Positions 21,938 to 32,232 of a stretch of 64,000 nt of DNA are shown here, in pieces; within the stretch, counting starts at the first letter, position 1, and every line of letters starts with the position of its first letter. The DNA comes from Calocera cornea HHB12733 (taxonomy: Eukaryota; Basidiomycota; Dacrymycetes; Dacrymycetales; Dacrymycetaceae). The stretch spans positions 182,519 to 246,518 of the forward strand of contig KV423941.1 of the NCBI GenBank assembly GCA_001632435.1, read 5' to 3'. The translations under genes and the position numbers were made by a program. The notes beneath the pieces were generated by a model. The model saw nothing but the letters and a program-made list of their open reading frames with translations. It made no database searches and was not told the DNA's origin.

Positions 21938-22743
21938 TCAGGCGATGATGCACTTGCCGCCCCCGCCCTCTTTCCTGTCTCTCCTCTTGTTGATCTTCTG
22001 GCCGAGCAAGGCCGCGCGGGTCGCGCACTGAAAAACTTCGCGTACGCCCTCGCCGGTCCTAGCAGAGCACTCAATATACTGGCGCGCGTTTATTCTCTGC
22101 GCGACGGCCATGCCCTGCAGCAAATCGACGAATTCCGTTAACGCCTGTGATGCGCGTGATGGAATACAGGAATACGCACCTCCTCGGGAGTGACAGGACG
22201 CTGGGATACCTGGCGCAGCTTCTCGATCGTCCTGGCGTCACGCCTTAGGTCCTTCTTGCAGCCGACAAGAATGACAGGGATCCCGGCGCAGAAATGCTGG
22301 ATCTCTGCGATCCACTACGATGGAGCACGGCACGATCAATCATTGTTGCGCGGATAAGCTGGGAGAGCGCACCTTCTCCTGCACATTCTCAAGCGAATCG
22401 GTTGAGTCAATCGCGAAGCAGATCAAGATAACGTGCGAGTCGGGGTACGAGAGCGGCCTAAGGCGATCATAGTCCTCCTGACCTGCAGTATCCCACAGAG
22501 CCAGCTCGACCATCTTGCCGTCCACCTCAACGTCCGCGACATAGGCCTCGAACACGGTGGGAACATACACCTGTCATTTCCCGGTCAGTCACCATCCAAA
22601 TGAACGTGGCTGCAACGATATGCAGCCAAGATGGTAGGCGCTCGCACCTCTGGGAAGGTCCCCTTGGAGAACACGATAAGGAGGCAGGTCTTTCCGCATG
22701 CGCCGTCTCCTACGACGACGAGCTTGCGCCGAATTTCAGACAT
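21938..22743 (-). CDS. RHO1-like small GTPase, copy 3
   Basis: Exons 22743-22648, 22570-22373, 22314-22180, 22114-21938; 201 aa. P-loop GDGACGKT, switch I VPTVFEAY (Asn41 to Ala, Tyr42 kept) and switch [11 protein letters not shown] are intact, so it should bind and hydrolyse GTP. The hypervariable end is longer than in copies 1 and 2 ([15 protein letters not shown]) and closes with CIIA. It is read on the opposite strand to copies 1-2 and has the same four-exon plan. A TATA-like TTTATATA sits about 90 bp upstream. Likely a functional Rho1 paralog with slightly altered effector surface. Confidence 0.9.
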
Positions 22744-23705
22744 GTTCACGTGGTAGTATCGGGGTTGGGTAGACGGGGGAACAGACGCCCGGGACAAGAG
22801 GCTGAGAGACGCATGAGGGATCAGCCCAGGCGTTTATATAGCGGCTGCGCAGAGGGAGGCAGTGGGTTCAGTCTGGGTGCCTTGGCGCCTTAGGCTCAGG
22901 GACCAGAGATTGGAGTCACGAGGGCCCTGGAACAGGGCACTGCACCTGTGCAGTCGGGTTTCCGCTTACCGCCCACACACAAGCAAGCTGACGCTACAAT
23001 GACCACTGCACCTCGCGTTGCACCGCCGGCGGGCTGCAAGGGAGCAGGTGCACTAGTAGATCGATCGATCACCGGTATGCGTTTCCCAAAATTTCCCTTT
23101 TCCGGAAAGTTGGGCAGATTGACACCCTTGATGGATGTTCGTAAGCGCCGATGCTTTATCTACATTGATGTCGTCGCCTCCAGGATGTCATCCCGATGTC
23201 CTCCACCTCGGGCAAGTCGTTGTCAACGGGAAGATTTATTGAGACTGGAACCGGCATGTTATCACTACCGGCCAGAACGATCTTGGATTAGCTCGCTTCG
23301 TTTCCATGATTACTGGCACTGCATCCCACAGGAAGGAGCGTGAGAATGGAGAAGCCCGATTGCTGGACGGCGCTAAGTGATCCACCGCCTTCATCTGGGC
23401 ACTGTCAGGCCCAAACGTAGTCGTGAGCCGAAGCCCTGTGTTCGTGGAGAAATCACAATCTAGCCGGGAGATACTTGATCACAGGGGCTCACAAAGCTCA
23501 AGCATTCCTGAACGTAGCTGGGAGAGATTGCGACTTGCAGGCTGAGAATGGTCGAGCCGTGCGAGCGCCATCGGGTCCGATGGCCATGTGAAGCGAAAGA
23601 TGTTGCACAGTCAACCCGGCTCCAGAGAGAACAACAGCAGACGACCGTTCACCATCGCGTTCGGGCCCTAGACATAGGTGTCGTGCATATTGCAGCCTCG
23701 CTGGG
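22744..23705. other. Intergenic region
   Basis: About 960 bp with the promoter of RHO copy 3 (TATA-like box at 22833-22840 on the minus strand) and the 3' flank of copy 4. No gene or repeat was recognised. Confidence 0.45.
22833..22840 (-). promoter_or_regulatory. TATA-like box of RHO copy 3
   Basis: Minus strand TATATAAA about 90 bp upstream of the ATG at 22743. Confidence 0.4.
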
Positions 23706-24485
23706 TCAGGAAATGATGCACTTCGGTCGGGCCTTCTCGTCCTTCCGAGTCAGGAGCGCTGTACGGGCCGCGCACTCGAACACCTCGTTTACGCCTTCAT
23801 TCTGCTTGGCCGCGCACTCGAGATATTGGACAGCATTGATCTTCTGTGCAACAGCCATTCCCTAAGGCAGGGCAAAACGCTCCGTCAGCACTGCTGATGT
23901 GCGGGATCCGAAGGGGGAGGGGCGCACCTCGGGGTGCGTGACAGGGTGCTTTGAGCTCTTCCCTAGCCACTCGATCACTTTGGGGTCGTGCCTCAGATCC
24001 TTCTTGCAGCCGGCGAGGATGATAGGCCGCCCCGGGCAGAGATGCATGGCCTCTGGGATCCACTACGCAGCACAATCGTTCGCACGCGCACGAGTCAGCT
24101 TCACTGGGTATGGTGAGGAAGGCAAAGGGGCGGACCTTCTCATGCACGTGGTCGAGCGAGTCGGGGTTGTCGATGCCAAAGCAGATGAGGATGACGTCTG
24201 CGTCGGGGTACGCGAGCGCCCGCACGCGGTCGTACTCCTCGGACCCGACCGTGTCCCAGATGTCGAGCTTCACGTGCTTGCCGTCCACCTCGATGTCGCT
24301 TACGTGCGACTCAAACACGTGAGGGGCAAACATCTACGAAAATAAGTTCAGTCTTCCCACGAACCCATAGAAGTCGCGAGAGTGCGTACATATGGGAGCT
24401 CGCCCGTACAGAAAACCATGGCGAGGGCGGTCTTTCCGGACAAGTCGTCTCCGATTATGACGAGCTTCCGGCAGAAGTCAGGCAT
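23706..24485 (-). CDS. Divergent RHO-like GTPase, copy 4 (Rnd-like, predicted GTPase-deficient)
   Basis: Exons 24485-24390, 24333-24136, 24062-23928, 23861-23706; 194 aa; all splice sites intact. The P-loop is GDDLSGKT: the Lys-Thr are kept but Gly14 is Asp. Switch I reads [10 protein letters not shown]: Tyr34 to Phe, the Mg-coordinating Thr37 to His, and effector Tyr42 to His. Switch II is DTVGSEEYD, with catalytic Gln63 replaced by Ser exactly as in animal Rnd proteins. GCKKDLR is retained, ECSAK has become ECAAK, and the CaaX box is CIIS. Inference: a membrane-bound Rho that does not cycle by normal hydrolysis and may not bind Mg-GTP normally; decoy or constitutive roles are possible. Confidence 0.85.
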
Positions 24486-25089
24486 GTTGTCTGTTCACCG
24501 TCGGTGCCTAGTGCAGATGCATAAAGTGGACAAGGGCGGGACTCTGGTGGAAGAGTTGCCAGACGAGCAGAGTCGCGTCTCACAGACGGATAGATGTCAA
24601 TAAGGAGCGAGTACGAGGACCCCAAGCACCAGTGGCATTCCGCTAAGCCTGCGCCCCCACACTGCTCCGATATAGCCTACACGACAAGACAGTAGCTATG
24701 GTATAGCCTTGTGAACAAATCAGGTAAACTCTATCCAAGCCGTCCGCATCGCACCACCTCGTCGTCTGTACTATCCGTGATTGAGAATAGAGGTTCCTCG
24801 ATGATCACTCGGGAGAGTGGCTAGTGAGAAATTGATGAAGGATACGGCAAATAAATTAGCCGTCCCTGCCTGCATTTCTCCCAATTTGGGGAAGTTTGAG
24901 GAGGCTGTATGTTTCCGGAATCTCGGAAAACCATTTCTGCTCTGTAGTAACACTTGCGAGCTGGCGGGAGAAGTGCTCTTGCCGAGGGCATGTACGTGCA
25001 TATGTGTCATAACTCACTTGGTGTGCCGTCTTCAAGGACTACCCTGGGCGCGCTCGAGTCGATGGTACCGTGTCGCAGCAGTGAGCGCC
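24486..25089. other. Intergenic region
   Basis: About 600 bp between RHO copies 4 and 5. Nothing recognised beyond expected promoter and terminator space. Confidence 0.4.
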
Positions 25090-25880
25090 TTAAGTAATAA
25101 TGCACTTCCGGCCGGTCTTGCTTCGACTGAGCAGAGCTGTGCGGGTCGCGGTAAGGAAAACCTCCTGCACGCACTCTCCCGTCTTGGCGGAGCACTCGAG
25201 ATAGTGATGAGCGTGTATCTTATCGGCAACGGCCATTCCCTGCAGCGCGGTGATGGATTGGGTTACCCCCCGCTGCGTTGGGAAAAGAAAACACAGCGGA
25301 CGCACCTCCTCGGGGGAGACCGGGTGCTGGGAGGTCTGGCGCAGCATCTCGATCGTCTTGGGGTCATTCCTCAGGTCGTTCCGGCAACCGAGGACGATGA
25401 TAGGGACGCCAGCGCAGAAGTGCATGACCTCCGGGATCCACTAGAGCAGGTCCACAGAGAGTACTGATTAGTTGATAACTGCGCTACGCAAGCCAATAAT
25501 GCGCACCTTCTCCTGCACGTTCTCGAGCGAGGCTGGATTGTCGATCCCAAAGCAGATGAGGACGGCATTCGTGTCGCTGTACGTCATCGCCCGCAGGCGA
25601 GAGAACTCATCGTGGTGGGCGGTATCGCATACATCGAGCGCGATCACCTTGCCGTCAACCTCGAAGTCGATGAGGTGGGGCCCGACCACGGTGGGAAGAA
25701 AGGTCTACAAGAGGAGATAATAATCTTAGCATCCTGTTTTATACACTGCCGCGATTGGCATTTAGAAAGTGCAAGAATGCTCACCTCTTTGAAGATGCCC
25801 TGTTGGAAGCGCATGACGAGACAAGTCTTTCCGGACCCACCGTCTCCGACAACGACGACTTTGAGGCGGATATTTGCCAT
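25090..25880 (-). CDS. Divergent RHO-like GTPase, copy 5 (switch II altered)
   Basis: Exons 25880-25785, 25704-25507, 25440-25306, 25239-25090; 192 aa. P-loop GDGGSGKT is functional-looking and Thr37 is kept (LPTVVGPH), but Tyr34 is Phe and Tyr42 is His. Trp58 is Cys, and switch II DTAGQ has become DTAHH, so both Gly62 and Gln63 are His. GCRNDLR and ECSAKTG are kept; the tail ends CIIT. GTP binding is plausible but intrinsic and GAP-stimulated hydrolysis should be impaired. Shares Tyr34Phe and Tyr42His with copies 4 and 6, which marks these three as one lineage. Confidence 0.85.
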
Positions 25881-26400
25881 GTTTGTGTGGTGCTGAGGCG
25901 TTGTCTGCCCAAAGTCAACTACATATCAGACTTGATGTGGACACTGTGGGGCGGGCGCAGTGGACGGTGAGAGTAAGAGCAGTGGACCCTGTAGGCTGTC
26001 TTCAGCGCCCAGTAGTCTGACTCACGCTTTGCATCACTACAGAAGGCTGCTTTCTAGCGGATAGATCGCTTGCGCAAATGAATAGCTTATCACTGCTCGT
26101 GACGAAACGCTGCTACTCTATCTGATCCGTCCTTATCTCGTCGGTGCAAGATTACAACGTGCTCAGCCTTGCAGAGCAGATCAGCTACCGGCTGGCATCG
26201 TTGCCATCCTATGAGTTCGGAGGCCAGGCGGAGAGTAGATGACTCCAGGGAGGTGCCGGTGTACTTCCATCAGGCAGAATGCTCAAAGCATGGCCACTCA
26301 TAGTCGCTCTTCGCCCTTTTGATAGCGGCACGGTGCTGGCGTTGACCCTGAAGATACCGCTGATGACACGGTTGTAGTGTCTGTTGTCATCTTGCGCGGC
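25881..26400. other. Intergenic region
   Basis: About 520 bp between RHO copies 5 and 6. Nothing recognised. Confidence 0.4.
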
Positions 26401-27217
26401 TCAGGCGATGATACACTTTGGATTGCCCTTCTTGCTCTTCTGGGGTAGCAGGGCTGCGCGGGCCGCAGCAATGAACACCTCCTGCACGCCCTCGTCCATC
26501 TTCGCGGAGCACTCGAGGTATCGGTGTGCGTTTATCTTCTCGGCGACGGCCATTCCCTGCACCATGCAGCATACGCCGTTAGCGCCGGTGAGGTATGATA
26601 AGGGGGTTCGGGAAGACGTACCTCCTCGGGCGTGACGGGGTGCCGGGAGATCTTGGCCAGCCTCTCAATCCTCTTCGCTTCATGCCTCAGGTCCTTCCTG
26701 CACCCCACGAGGATGTAAGGAATGTCCGGGCAGTGATGCACGACGTCTTCGGCCCACTGGACATGAGATCCAGACGGGCATTGCTCCGCCGTTGACCTCG
26801 CACGAGAATCTCGCAGGCTCACCTTCTCCTCCACATTATCGAGTGAGTCGGGGTTGTCGATCCCGAAACAGATGAGGACGACTTGCGTATCGGTGTACGT
26901 GAGGGCGCGAAAGCGATCGCTGAACTCCTCCGAGTCCGCCGTATCCCACAGCTCGAGTTCGACGGTTCTGCCGTCGACGACGACGTTCGCGATATGATAG
27001 TCGAACACAGTGGGGGAAAACAGCTGAGTCAAGTGAGGTCAGCCTTCAACGTTACTGGCTGCAACTGCAGTCATCTGCAAGTTACACTACGAGAAGCGGC
27101 AAGACCACGGCGCACCTCTGAAAAGGCGTCGACGCCCTTTACGAACACCATGGCGAGAGATGTCTTTCCAGATGTATCATCTCCCACAAGGACAAGCTTG
27201 CGACGAATTCCAGACAT
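26401..27217 (-). CDS. Divergent RHO-like GTPase, copy 6 (Rnd-like, predicted GTPase-deficient)
   Basis: Exons 27217-27116, 27023-26823, 26756-26622, 26556-26401; 197 aa, with two extra residues at the end of exon 1 and one in switch II. P-loop GDDTSGKT carries Gly14 to Asp. Switch I SPTVFDYH keeps Thr37 but has Phe34 and His42. Switch II reads DTADSEEFSD, so Gly62 is Asp and Gln63 is Ser. GCRKDLR is kept, the SAK motif is ECSAKMD, and the C-terminus is KKGNPKCIIA with an intact CaaX box. Open frame and four good introns argue it is an expressed protein. Probable nucleotide-locked Rho relative. Confidence 0.85.
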
Positions 27218-27367
27218 GCCCGTATGATAACAGGCTGAAGTCTATTTAGGGTGGATTACATGTCGGGACTGATGCAGAAACCCTCCTACGAGCTGTTGAT
27301 CAAGGAGCGGTAGCTTCCCGGCACATACGTAACGCTGGACCCCTACCTCATCGTCCAGGACTTTATC

Positions 27368-30243
27368 TTGACCGCCAAGCCCGTGCATGCAACCCGTACT
27401 CCTCAGTGCAGACGTCGTCACCCTGCGATGCCCGCCGTAATGACCTCCCACTTAGCAGAGGGGCGCCCAACGTGTCTCCTCAGGCTCGACTGGGACTCGC
27501 TCATCATCGGCTTTGGTGCGTCCGCTGCTTGTACCGCTACCTTTCAGGTGCTCATGGCAAGGCATCCTACAGCGGACGGATCGATTGCCCGTACGACGCT
27601 GAAAGACCTGCTGCGCGAGGGCGTCAACGGACGCTTACGCACGGTCGGAAAGGCACGGTTGCACGGGAACATCGTCTTCCTGCACGTGCTGCACCAGGCG
27701 CTGCTGCAGCAGAGTATCGTCGTCGCGGGGTCGGACGACGGTGGGGTGGGGATCTGGAGCCTTCCGTGCGCCCCCTCTTTCTGCCCACAACTGCTATACA
27801 GGCTCATCAGCACCAGTGACCTCTCGCTCCTCGCAAAGCAGGTGGTGTTCTCCACCCCACTTGTGGGCGTGCACCCTGTAGAGGATGGGCACGCAGGGCT
27901 TAGGAACGGGCTTATATGCCTCTCCTCCGACGGCACCGTCGCTTTCGTGAACGCTTCTTCGAACTACACATTGTGCGATGTCCCTCGCTTCCTCTACCCG
28001 TTCACGGCTCATTTAGAACAGTACATCCCTCGTACCCTGCGCTTCCGCCCCGCTAACAAAAGCGTGCTTCTCAGCGGACAACCTGGTATTCATGTACGAG
28101 AACGGCAAAGCCCGGCTGTGGGACGTCAAGACCCTGGAGCTATGGAGGATCGTGGAGAAGGAGAAGGCCGAGGAGCTGATGGAAGGAGGGGGTTGGGACA
28201 TCATGTGCGCTGTTCATGCGTCTATGGGGTTGCAAAGGAAAGTGCTGATCAGGACACAGCGATACGGGGAATGAGCGGGTGGAGATATCCCCGCTGCCGA
28301 TAGGAGAGGGGCCGCCCACTCCTTTGTCCTTAGACTCAGGTCAGTATCGTCTTGGGTCTGGCAGCGCACTCCCCTAACCTCCCGCAGGCATCCCCCTCAT
28401 ACTCGATGTGAAGAACCTCGACTTGGCATGCAAGCCTGATCCAGTGCAGAATGGCGCGTCACCAGCCCAGCAGCCCGACTCGTTATCGAAGGAGCTCGAC
28501 TCGGTTCTGCCCCTTGTGGCCGGGTCGTTTACCTATGCGCTGGATTCGGACGTCGATGGACTGTGTGACGAGCAGGCGGCGGTGCCGCAGCGGAGTGTAT
28601 CGCTATCCGGACATGCGGGGAGCATCTCGCAGGATACCGAGCATGCGGTTTGGGAGACGTCCCCGACTGCGACAACCTTCCTATTATTATCATTGGTGAC
28701 GGTTCTGAGGTTGTGCTTGACGTATGATGGTGAGCCACCCCCAATCGGAACGCCATCATTAGCTGATCTCAAGAACGGCAGTGTTCGAGCTGCATGCAGG
28801 GGCGATTGTTGCGTCTTGTGTTGCGTCCCTGCCAGAGAAGGTTCCTGGATATCAACCTCCTGCGCTAGATGTCCTAGTGCGCTTCTGGTATGACCCCTCA
28901 GGTGAGCACCGTCATATGACACTGTAGCGAACTCCTCTGAACCGGGAACGTAGTCGAGATCCAGCAAGCAGCCCGGTTGCTATTCGGAGCTGTCCTCTCA
29001 CAGATGGCAGACAATGACGTCATTGTCATGGCAGAGTTTTGGCAACGCCAACGTCCGTCCTCATTTCCTCCCATTGAGGTCCCGGCTGAGTGTTGTTCAG
29101 TGCCCTGCTTGCAACCGGACGCGGATCAGGGCTCTCCTGCTTGTGCACGAGCACTGCTTATCTGTGGGAACATCGCTGCTGAGCGATACGCACTCTTATC
29201 GACAAGGTAATATTCCTCCATTATTGAAGAGAACGTGCACCTAATCGAACTGCAGCACACTGCGAGACATCTCCAAGTCCATATCTCTCTACCTGCATGA
29301 CGAGCACTGCAAATACTCCATCCTCGCTATCGACCTCTGCTCTCGCGGGTTCCACATCTGGCAGCAGTACATCGACGCCGTCGAGACCCTCCGCTGCCTG
29401 TTCAAGGAAGCGACAAGCTTTGAGCGAAGTACGCTCCCGGCCGTGGGGCTTCAGTCACGTCTTGCGATCTTGCAGATCGCATCGGCAAATACAGCCCTGT
29501 TCATGACCACAGTTTCGCTGGATATTCTGAATGCGCCAACGGCTGATCATCTCAAGGCGATCATGCTGATCGTAGCCTTCATTGTGCGCAAGGTATGTCC
29601 ATAAATATATATGTTGCTACAAATAATTAACCACACCGCAGAAACCACTCGTGCTCTATCTGAGCCTGCCTCGTCTAGTTGATGCCGTCGTGAAATCCCT
29701 CGATCCAGACTCTTCGTCCCGAGATGCTGTATTGCAAGCCGCGACAGTGATATTGGATCAGCTTGTCAAGACGTATCCCTCCGTCGCTTTCAACGGTAAG
29801 GTACAGCGGCTTGCGGTCGGGACAATCGAAGGTGCCGTCATTATGTACGATCTCAAAACCGCAACACGGCTCTACGTGCTGGAGGCGCATCGTAAGCGTG
29901 TCTCGGCATGCACCTTCTCGCCGGATGGACGAAGGCTAGTTTCCGTATCCTTGGAAGAGAGCGTCGTCGTCGTGTGGAAGGTCGGTACGAGCTTCTCCAG
30001 TTTATTCAATCCTGGTGGACCGCCTCGGCAAGGACATGCGGGATCGGAGCCGTACAAGACAATACCTTTCAATGTCGGTGACGAAGGTACGCCGACAACC
30101 CGTGATATTCCGGTACTGTAACTAACGAAGCATTAGGGCACATGACGGTGGCCGCAAGTCTGGAATGGATCACCTTCGAATGGCCCGGCGAGCGATCCGC
30201 AAGACTAAAGATTCGAGACAGCACGTTCACTTTCAACACCTAG
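27368..30243 (+). CDS. WDR7 / rabconnectin-3-beta-like WD-repeat protein, 5'-truncated
   Basis: Exons 27368-28031, 28075-28204, 28260-28339, 28388-28729, 28782-28901, 28954-29206, 29256-29592, 29642-30086, 30137-30243; 825 aa. The C-terminal half is family-typical: ICGNIAAERYALLST, a helical block with LQIASANTALFMTTVSLDIL, VRKKPLVLYLS, and two final WD repeats (QRLAVGTIEGAVIMYDL; TFSPDGRRLVSVS) ending in EWPGERSARLKIRDS. These proteins work with rabconnectin-3-alpha in V-ATPase assembly and acidification. The N-terminal WD propeller expected in a protein of more than 1000 aa is absent: the frame begins in mid-protein only 150 bp from the RHO copy 6 start. The start codon at 27368 is a guess. 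It may be a truncated duplicate. Confidence 0.75.
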
Positions 30244-30306
30244 ATTTTTGGGATAAATGTACTTTACCTTGCATTCAGATGATACCCTTGCAATCTCATA
30301 CCTGTC

Positions 30307-31846
30307 TCAACCCGTTTGCATATCGAAATAGATCGTCTCGGCGTTGGGCCAGAGCGTCGTGACCAGGCTGTCAGAGTCGTATACATGGCCCATGAGGTAG
30401 TCTACCACGTATTCGATATGCTGCAAGGCAGGCTCGATACCGGAAAGGTCTTTTGTGGTTGCTGGTATCAGTTGCGCCAGTCGCAGCTCTTGCAATGCCC
30501 TGCAGTGGATTGCCAGTGCTACCGCAGAGTCGAAGGTCACGGCTGTCTCGTCGACTAATCCACCCATTCGTTCTCTCTTCAAAGACCATGATAGTGAGAA
30601 TTGCCGTAAGTTTGGCCAAGCGGCTGCCATGTCGGCGATATGTTGATCATTTAGTTCTAGTGCAGCGCTCGACCACCAATTGAAAATAAAGTGTTTCATC
30701 TGCCGACAACCGAGGAGTGGGGCCATGGCGGACCAGGATAACGGTGGTCCTGAACGGCTTGCCTCGTAGAGTCTGACGTGAAAACGGCTGAGCGCAGTAT
30801 GTCCTCCTGCCGCGGCGATGAAACGGTGAATGTCCTGTAGGTCGAAGGATTCCCCACCACTCCGGAGGATAAGCTCCCGAAGGTCAAGATTAAGCTTGGT
30901 GATCACATCCGTCGCCACAGCCGGAGTGGAGGAGAGCGTCAAGCTTCGCAGCATGGTGAAACGCAGTGCTTCCCCCGGACCGCCGTATTCGATGGGCACA
31001 ATCTCATTGAGCTCATTATCTTCCAGGCCCAGGGCCAGCTTGCACAGATTTGGAAGACGCGAAATTGCTGTAAGCAGACGAGATCCATCTCCAGGATGTC
31101 CACATCTGAGGGAAACGAGCCCATCAAGACTAGATATAATGCGAACGAGAGTATCTTGATGCTGAGCGTCCGGGTAGTAGGGGAACTCCAGAGCGAGCTG
31201 CTTCAACCCCGGACATCGTTCGCGGACGCGTAAGAGGACACGGTCCAGTTCTCGAATGTGCTGGACGCGAAAGCGAGTCGTCCAGTGAACTATCGAGGTC
31301 GGTTGGAATTCGGTGTCATGCAGTAAAAGTTGGAATCCTTCCAAGGATGGTGCAAGAAATCCAGTGACCGATCGCAGATGGGGAGATCGCTGGGTAATGT
31401 AGACAAGAGCTCGGAGCCGAGGAAATATGCTGAAGGTTGGGTTACTCTTCTGCAGGATCTCGACAAGAGTACTGAGATGCCGCTCGATAGGATCTTCGAG
31501 GTAAAACAGTAGTGTGAGGGAGCGAACGCATATTGAATAGACGGATAGTCGTTTCCATGCTGGATTGTCGGTGATAACCGACAGTGATACCTGCAGAAAT
31601 CAGTGGAATCCTCTCGTCAGTACAGGCCAAACCACATACATTCTCGGCATCAGATTGCTCTTCACACAGCGCCAAAATTGGTTCAATAAGACGTGCAAAT
31701 CGTATCGTATCCATATCCCGGTATAGCAGACCGGCTGCCGGCTGAAAGAATCGTTGACATGTTCTTGCGATCAGGGGCAATGCCGAGAAATCCACTTCCT
31801 CCAATACGTTCTGGAGTACTTCCTCTAAGCACAATGCTCGATGCAT
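30307..31846 (-). CDS. F-box protein with C-terminal leucine-rich region
   Basis: Two exons: 31846-31640 and 31590-30307 (GT-AG intron); 496 aa. The N-terminus has the basidiomycete F-box pattern: MHRALCLEEVLQNVLEEVD, then ALPLIARTCQRFFQPA and LLYRDMD. F-boxes bind Skp1 and deliver a substrate to an SCF ubiquitin ligase. Residues about 130-480 hold irregular leucine-rich repeats of the type CPGLKQLALEF, LPNLCKLAL, WPNLRQFSL, likely the substrate-binding face. Such genes form very large, fast-evolving families in mushrooms, so no specific target can be named. It converges on the WDR7-like gene with only 63 bp between stops. Confidence 0.85.
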
Positions 31847-32232
31847 ACCCGGGTATGCACTGGCTCGCCCGCGAGCCAAAATGCTACATTGGTTGAGAAG
31901 AGGACTGGGCGGGAAAGCAGCGAATGTGCTTACGAGGTTCAAGTGAATGCGGCAGGGTCGGATCCAGGTCCCTCCAAAAGGCCATCCGAAACAATTACAA
32001 GGGGTCCGATGCTTCCGGTACGCCTCCGTAATCTTCTTGTTGTCCTTCACCATCTCTCGTTGTCACGTGCATATCTGGAGCGTGCGGCTAGTCGAGATCA
32101 CGGCATAACTACGGTTTACAAGGAATCCGAAACTGCGGCTTTCTTGATTGGCTTGCTTCAAGACTGCATTACTGCTCCTGATCGTGAACCCGGGAAGCCG
32201 TCCGTTCCGTCGCCGCACTCGCAACCTCAGCA
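31847..32232. other. Divergent promoter region (F-box / GGTase-I beta)
   Basis: About 390 bp between the starts of two divergently read genes. No additional feature seen. Confidence 0.5.

Noticed and set aside
22948..23343. 131-codon plus-strand frame between RHO copies 3 and 4
   Set aside because: No resemblance to RHO or any other family, and no splice partners; treated as chance.
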